Part shown: positions 59,848-64,000 of the stretch, in pieces
Layout: each line of letters starts with the position of its first letter
How positions within the stretch are numbered: the first letter of the stretch is position 1
NCBI RefSeq assembly: GCF_003696305.1
Contig: NZ_RFFK01000002.1
Location: 310,001-374,000 of the forward strand
DNA: 64,000 bases
Direction: 5' to 3'
From: Pseudomonas sp. AOB-7
Lineage (GTDB): Bacteria > Pseudomonadota > Gammaproteobacteria > Pseudomonadales > Pseudomonadaceae
Translations under genes and position numbers: made by a program
The notes under the pieces: generated by a model
What the model was told of the DNA's origin: nothing
Databases searched by the model: none
Seen by the model: the letters and a program-made list of their open reading frames with translations, nothing else

Positions 59848-60088
59848 TGTTCGACCTCCAGTTGCAGGAGCCGCGACCACGGCGCCATGAGGCTATGTTC
59901 GGCAGCCTGCCGGGGGTGCGACAAACGATATAAAAACCCCACTTGATTGAGAAAAACTGAAGCGAAACGGCCCTGGCGACCTGCCACTGTTAAGCCATGC
60001 TTCAAGAGCCATCCAGGCTCGCCAGGCAATACCGCGCGAGCCCTGGTGAATAATCGGCACCACAGGCAAGCGAGCGGGAAAGGCTGTC
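59848..60088. promoter_or_regulatory. divergent promoter region, acyl-CoA operon / xdhC
   Basis: 241-bp gap with an A/T-rich stretch at about 59,920-59,970 (ACGATATAAAAACCCC and nearby) that could hold promoters for either side. No clear operator or ORF. Confidence 0.4.
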
Positions 60089-61237
60089 ATGAGAGAGACG
60101 GTGCAATTGTTGCGAGCGCTGGACGAACTGGACGCCACACAGCAGCAAGCAGTGCTGGCGACCGTGGTCAAGGTAGAGGGATCGGCCTATCGACGCCCTG
60201 GCGCGCGAATGCTTATCCCGCCAATCGGCGGCGCCGTCGGCACGGTGAGCGGCGGCTGCCTGGAAGGCGATCTGATCAAGAAAGCCTGGTGGCTGACCGA
60301 GCTCGGCGAACCGGTGCTCCGTACCTACAGTACCGGCGTGGGGGTCGACGCGGCCGATGAGGAAGAGGAACTCGCTTTCGGCCTGGGCTGTAACGGCACC
60401 GTGCATATCCTGCTGGAGCGAGTGCGGGGAGGACAAACACCACTGCCGCTGTCCCTGCTGCGCCACGTGCAAGCGTCGGGCGCACCCGCCGTGCTGGCCA
60501 CGGTGATCGCCAGTAGCGACGACAGCGTACGCCTGGCCGAGCGCGCCGCGCTCGACCCCACCGGCAAGTTGCACCTAACCCTGCGGCAGGCTGCTTTGAC
60601 CCGGGCGCTGGAAGCCGACTTGCAGTCGGTCCGGCAGCGGCAAAGCCCGGCATTGCAGCGTTATCGTCTGGCAGGTGGCGAAGTCGAAGTACTCTTCGAG
60701 TACCTGACGCCCCCGCGCCGGCTAGTGGTTTTCGGCGCTGGCCACGACGCCCAGCCGCTGGTGAGCCTGGCTCGGCAACAGGCCTGGCAGGTCGCGGTGA
60801 TCGACGCCCGCCGCCACTTTGCGCGCCGCGAGCGCTTCCCCGAGGCCAACCAGGTGCTGCACTTGGGCATCGACCAGGATCACGACCTCGCCGCCCTGCT
60901 CGAGTCCGCCGCGGTGGTGGTCATGTCGCATAGCTACAGTCAGGATCGCCACTGGCTGGAACGGGCGCTGCGCCTGCGGCCGAGCTATATCGGCCAGCTG
61001 GGGCCGCGCAGTCGTACCGAGCGCCTGCTCGACGAAATCGGGCCGATCAGCCGCCACCTGCCCGCCTATGCGCGCTTGCACTACCCCATGGGCCTGGATA
61101 TCGGCGGCGACGCGCCGGAGAGCGTGGCGCTGTCGGTGCTGGCGGAAATCACCGCGCACTTCAACGGGCGTGCCGGCGGCATGCTCATGGCACGCGAGGC
61201 GCCGATCCACGATAGCGTGCCGGCGCTGCACGGCTGA
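60089..61237 (+). CDS. xdhC: XdhC-family molybdenum-enzyme maturation factor
   Basis: 382-aa XdhC/CoxI protein. The N-terminal XdhC domain (VLATVVKVEGSAYRRPGARM, GTVSGGCLEGDLIKKAWW, GLGCNGTVHILLE) is followed by a C-terminal Rossmann domain (LVVFGAGHDAQPLVSLA, PSYIGQLGPRSRTERLL, HYPMGLDIGGDAPESVALS). Binds molybdenum cofactor and promotes its sulfuration and insertion into hydroxylases. Converges on the molybdenum hydroxylase genes downstream, its likely client. Confidence 0.92.
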   Translation: MRETVQLLRALDELDATQQQAVLATVVKVEGSAYRRPGARMLIPPIGGAVGTVSGGCLEGDLIKKAWWLTELGEPVLRTYSTGVGVDAADEEEELAFGLGCNGTVHILLERVRGGQTPLPLSLLRHVQASGAPAVLATVIASSDDSVRLAERAALDPTGKLHLTLRQAALTRALEADLQSVRQRQSPALQRYRLAGGEVEVLFEYLTPPRRLVVFGAGHDAQPLVSLARQQAWQVAVIDARRHFARRERFPEANQVLHLGIDQDHDLAALLESAAVVVMSHSYSQDRHWLERALRLRPSYIGQLGPRSRTERLLDEIGPISRHLPAYARLHYPMGLDIGGDAPESVALSVLAEITAHFNGRAGGMLMAREAPIHDSVPALHG

Positions 61238-61288
61238 GCCCCGCACCAGGGCGGCGCCGCGAGCCTGCGTGCCCGCGGCCGTGCGCGG

Positions 61289-63481
61289 TCAGGCCGTGCG
61301 CAGTGCCTGCGGGTCGATCGGCAGACTGCGCAAGCGCTTGCCAGTGGCGGCGAAGATGGCATTGACCACCGCCGGAGCGATGGTCACCGTCGATACCTCA
61401 CCCAGACCGCCCGGCGACTCTCTGCTCTCCACCACATGGGTGATGATCTCGGGGACCTCGTTGATCCGCAGCATGCGATAGGTATCGAAGTTCCCCTGCT
61501 CCACCCGGCCATCCTTGAAGGTGATATTGCCAAATAGCGCGGCAGTAAGGCCGAAGATGGTGCCGCCCTGGATCTGCGCCACCACGCTGTCAGGGTTGAT
61601 TGGAATGCCGCAGTCGACCACGGAGGTGACCTTGAGCACCCGCACATCGCCATTGGGACTTACGCTGACCTCGGCGACCTGGGCTGCATAAGTGCTGAAG
61701 CAGTAAGTCAGTGCCAGACCGCGGCCATGCCCCTGGGGCAATGGGCTGTCCCAGTTGGACTCATCGCGCAACTGCTGCAACACCTTGATCGCTCGTGGGT
61801 GCTCCTTCAGCAGGGGATAACGGTACTCGAAGGGATCGGCCTGGGCGATGTGAGCCAGCTCGTCGAGGAAGCCCTCGACCATAAAAGCGTTCTGCGTATG
61901 GCCTACACCGCGCCAGAAAGCCGGGGTGATACCCGTCGGTGGCTCATGGCGAACATACTGCACATTGATGTTGGGGAAGGCATACGGCCCGCTGGCATCG
62001 CGGATGGCGTCACGATCGAGGCCATTGACGAAAGCCGCCGGCGCCCAGCGCGCCAGGATCGAACCGCCAGTGACCTTATGGGTCCAGGCCACAGGGCTAT
62101 TCTTCTCGTCCAGTCCGGCACTCAAGTGGCTGTAGTGATAGGGACGCAAGGTGCTGTGACGCGTGTCTTCCTCGCGCGACCAGATCACCTTCACGGGGTA
62201 GTCCACCTGCTTGGCGATCTTCACCGCATGGATCACGAAGTCGACCTCCAAGCGTCGCCCGAAACCGCCGCCGATCAGATGATTGTGTACCGTCACGGCC
62301 TCCTCGGGCAGACCGGTCAGCTCTGCGGCTGCCGTCTTGGCGCGGGTCGGAACCTGAATACCCAACCACAGATCGCAGGCGTCCTTGCGCACATGTACCG
62401 TGCAGTTCACCGGCTCGAGGCAAGCATGTGCGAGAAACGGCACCTGATAGACCGCGTCGACTTTCTTCGCGGCCTTCTGCAAGGCCTCCTCGACATTACC
62501 CTCGTTGCGAGCCTCGACGCCTTTTTGCTCTGAAGCCTTGCGGATATCCTCCAGCATCTGCGCGCTCGACACCTGACCGTTAGCACCGGGGTTCCACTTG
62601 ATCTGCAAGGCCGCCAAGCCCTTCCGCGCAGCCCCCATGTGATCGGCAACAACAGCGACCGCATTATCCGTACGGATCACCTCACGCACGCCACGCACCG
62701 CCATTGCCGGGGCCGCGTCGACCTCGTCGAGTGTGCCGCCGACTATCGGGCAGATGGTGATTGCGGCAACCTTCATGCCCTCCGGATGTACGTCAATGCC
62801 AAACACTGCAGTGCCGTTGACCTTGCTCGGCGAGTCGGTGCGCCTGGCCGGTGTACCGATCAATTTGAAGTCCTTGGGATCCTTCAGCGGTATGGACTCC
62901 GGCAAGGCCAACTTGGCAGCGGCATCCACCAACTCGCCGTAACCGAGCTTGCGTCCGCTGGACGGGTGTAGCACCTCCCCCTTCTCCGCTTTGCAACTGT
63001 CGGTCGCCACGCCCCACTGCTGGGCAGCGGCAGCGACCAGTAGCACGCGCGCTGCCGCTCCGGCCTCGCGCAGTGGCAGCCAGTTGGCCGGTACCGAGGT
63101 AGAGCCGCCGGTGACCTGAAAACCGAGCATCGGATTGGCGTAGCGGGTGTCGTCGGCCGGGGCGTGCTCGATGGTCACCTGATCGAGTCCCACCTCCAAC
63201 TCCTCGGCAATCAGCGCCGGCATCGAGGTGTAGGTCCCCTGGCCCATCTCCACCGGCTGGATGGTGAGATAGATACGCCCATCGCGATCGATGCGCACAT
63301 AAGCATTGGGTTCAAAACTGGCCCCTTCGGCCGCCTGCGCACCACGCATCAAAACCGGTAGGGAGAAGCTGATCAGCAGCCCTCCACCGAGCGCTGCGTT
63401 GGCCTTGAGAAAATGACGTCGGCTCAGGCCGATACGCTCGTCCGGAGCAGCCGCCATCGACAGATCCTGCAAGCTGTTCAT
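61289..63481 (-). CDS. molybdenum hydroxylase large subunit (IorB/aldehyde oxidase type), Tat-exported
   Basis: 730-aa molybdopterin-binding subunit related to isoquinoline 1-oxidoreductase beta and periplasmic aldehyde dehydrogenases. A twin-arginine signal (LSRRHFLKANAALGGG) predicts export, and GGGFGRRLEVDFV and GVGHTQNAFMVEGFLDELAH are cofactor-contact motifs. ATG at 63481 follows GGAGGG; a TTG two codons earlier is less likely. No FAD subunit is present, as expected for the IorAB class that passes electrons to cytochromes. Substrate unknown (N-heterocycle or aldehyde). Confidence 0.9.
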   Translation of the reverse strand: MNSLQDLSMAAAPDERIGLSRRHFLKANAALGGGLLISFSLPVLMRGAQAAEGASFEPNAYVRIDRDGRIYLTIQPVEMGQGTYTSMPALIAEELEVGLDQVTIEHAPADDTRYANPMLGFQVTGGSTSVPANWLPLREAGAAARVLLVAAAAQQWGVATDSCKAEKGEVLHPSSGRKLGYGELVDAAAKLALPESIPLKDPKDFKLIGTPARRTDSPSKVNGTAVFGIDVHPEGMKVAAITICPIVGGTLDEVDAAPAMAVRGVREVIRTDNAVAVVADHMGAARKGLAALQIKWNPGANGQVSSAQMLEDIRKASEQKGVEARNEGNVEEALQKAAKKVDAVYQVPFLAHACLEPVNCTVHVRKDACDLWLGIQVPTRAKTAAAELTGLPEEAVTVHNHLIGGGFGRRLEVDFVIHAVKIAKQVDYPVKVIWSREEDTRHSTLRPYHYSHLSAGLDEKNSPVAWTHKVTGGSILARWAPAAFVNGLDRDAIRDASGPYAFPNINVQYVRHEPPTGITPAFWRGVGHTQNAFMVEGFLDELAHIAQADPFEYRYPLLKEHPRAIKVLQQLRDESNWDSPLPQGHGRGLALTYCFSTYAAQVAEVSVSPNGDVRVLKVTSVVDCGIPINPDSVVAQIQGGTIFGLTAALFGNITFKDGRVEQGNFDTYRMLRINEVPEIITHVVESRESPGGLGEVSTVTIAPAVVNAIFAATGKRLRSLPIDPQALRTA

Positions 63482-63483
63482 GC

Positions 63484-63960
63484 TCAACCCTCCACCTGTG
63501 CGACCGGCTGCTCGGCAGCTAACTTGATGGCTTCGCGTATCCGCACGTAGGTGCTACAGCGGCAAATGTTACCGGCCATGGCTGCGTCGATATCGCTGTC
63601 GCTTGGACTGGCGTTACGCGCCAGCAACGCACTGGCGGACATGATCTGCCCGGACTGACAGTAGCCGCACTGCACCACTTCATGAGCCAACCAGGCTTCC
63701 TGTATGCGTTTGCCAGCCGGTGTTTCCCCGACCGCTTCGATGGTGGTGATTTCGGCACCGACCATGGCACTGACCGGCATGATGCAGGAGCGCACCGCAT
63801 TGCCATTCATATGCACCGTACAAGCACCGCACAGCGCCATGCCGCAGCCAAACTTGGTGCCGGTCATTCCGAGTACATCGCGTAGCACCCAGAGCAAGGG
63901 GGTGTCGTCATCGACATCCACCTGATGCTCTCTGCCATTGATCTTCAGTGTGTGAGCCAT
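63484..63960 (-). CDS. molybdenum hydroxylase 2Fe-2S subunit (IorA type)
   Basis: 158-aa iron-sulfur subunit. The plant-ferredoxin-like cluster is bound by [20 protein letters not shown] and a later Cys (RSCIMPV); the second cluster by [12 protein letters not shown] and [13 protein letters not shown]. This is the standard xanthine-oxidase small-subunit layout. Starts after GAGGA and ends 2 bp before the large-subunit ATG, so the two are coupled. No signal peptide; likely exported with the Tat partner. The last 40 bases of the window hold no gene start. Confidence 0.93.
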   Translation of the reverse strand: MAHTLKINGREHQVDVDDDTPLLWVLRDVLGMTGTKFGCGMALCGACTVHMNGNAVRSCIMPVSAMVGAEITTIEAVGETPAGKRIQEAWLAHEVVQCGYCQSGQIMSASALLARNASPSDSDIDAAMAGNICRCSTYVRIREAIKLAAEQPVAQVEG

Positions 63961-64000
63961 GAAAGTGTCCTCGCCAATCCGGTAAGCGCCCGCCTTGTCC

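Noticed and set aside
1..64000. tRNA, rRNA, complete insertion sequences or transposase genes
   Set aside because: None was recognised by eye on either strand.

Overview
The window is high-G+C DNA from a gammaproteobacterium, almost certainly a Pseudomonas. The first 22.7 kb is gene-for-gene collinear with the P. aeruginosa H1 (HSI-I) type VI secretion locus, including the Pseudomonas-type tagQRST / ppkA / pppA / fha post-translational control genes. A DUF2790 protein, REP-like hairpins and the catabolic gene repertoire also fit Pseudomonas. The species cannot be named from sequence alone.

Region 1 (1-22,731) is the T6SS. A leftward operon (tssA-tssB-tssC-hcp-tagJ-tssE, running off the left edge) and a rightward operon (fha-tssJ-tssK-tssL-tssM-tagF-pppA-ppkA-tagT-tagS-tagR-tagQ) diverge from a 375-bp A/T-rich control region. 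Sheath, inner tube, baseplate and membrane complex are present, as is the threonine-phosphorylation switch (TagQRST sensing, PpkA kinase, PppA phosphatase, Fha target, TagF repressor). No effector/immunity genes are visible.

Region 2 (22,980-26,126) has a glutamine-amidotransferase-like gene, a homoserine-dehydrogenase-like gene and a VOC protein, divergent from a LysR regulator. Region 3 (26,127-29,274) is A/T-richer accessory DNA with a 21-bp triple tandem repeat, an unrecognised membrane protein, a small hypothetical gene and a chimeric gene joining a tyrosine-recombinase N-terminus to an Abi_C-type C-terminus. It abuts an excellent match to the XerCD site dif at 29,275-29,302. GGGNAGGG (KOPS-like) octamers found by eye all point toward this site, so it is probably the chromosome dimer-resolution site in the replication terminus.

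Region 4 (29,380-43,930) is devoted to sulfur compounds. A nine-gene leftward operon encodes a GntR regulator, an AprA-like flavoprotein, an AprB-like ferredoxin, a sulfonate/taurine-type ABC transporter, a HEAT-repeat protein and a DUF971 protein. Next come a trans-sulfuration-type PLP enzyme and a MetQ-like binding protein. Rightward genes follow for D-cysteine desulfhydrase and the cystine importer TcyJLN, preceded by two related A/T-rich palindromes. Last are a tauD-like gene with an in-frame stop codon and a decayed rhodanese remnant.

Region 5 (43,951-64,000) is general catabolic and transport DNA: a DUF2790 protein, an SDR, four LysR regulators, an ABC exporter, a metabolite/H+ symporter divergent from an aldehyde dehydrogenase, a DinB-family protein, a six-gene acyl-CoA operon (DUF35 protein, thiolase, SDR, enoyl-CoA hydratase, thioesterase, CoA-transferase), XdhC, and a two-subunit molybdenum hydroxylase. 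No rRNA, tRNA, CRISPR array or intact insertion sequence was seen.
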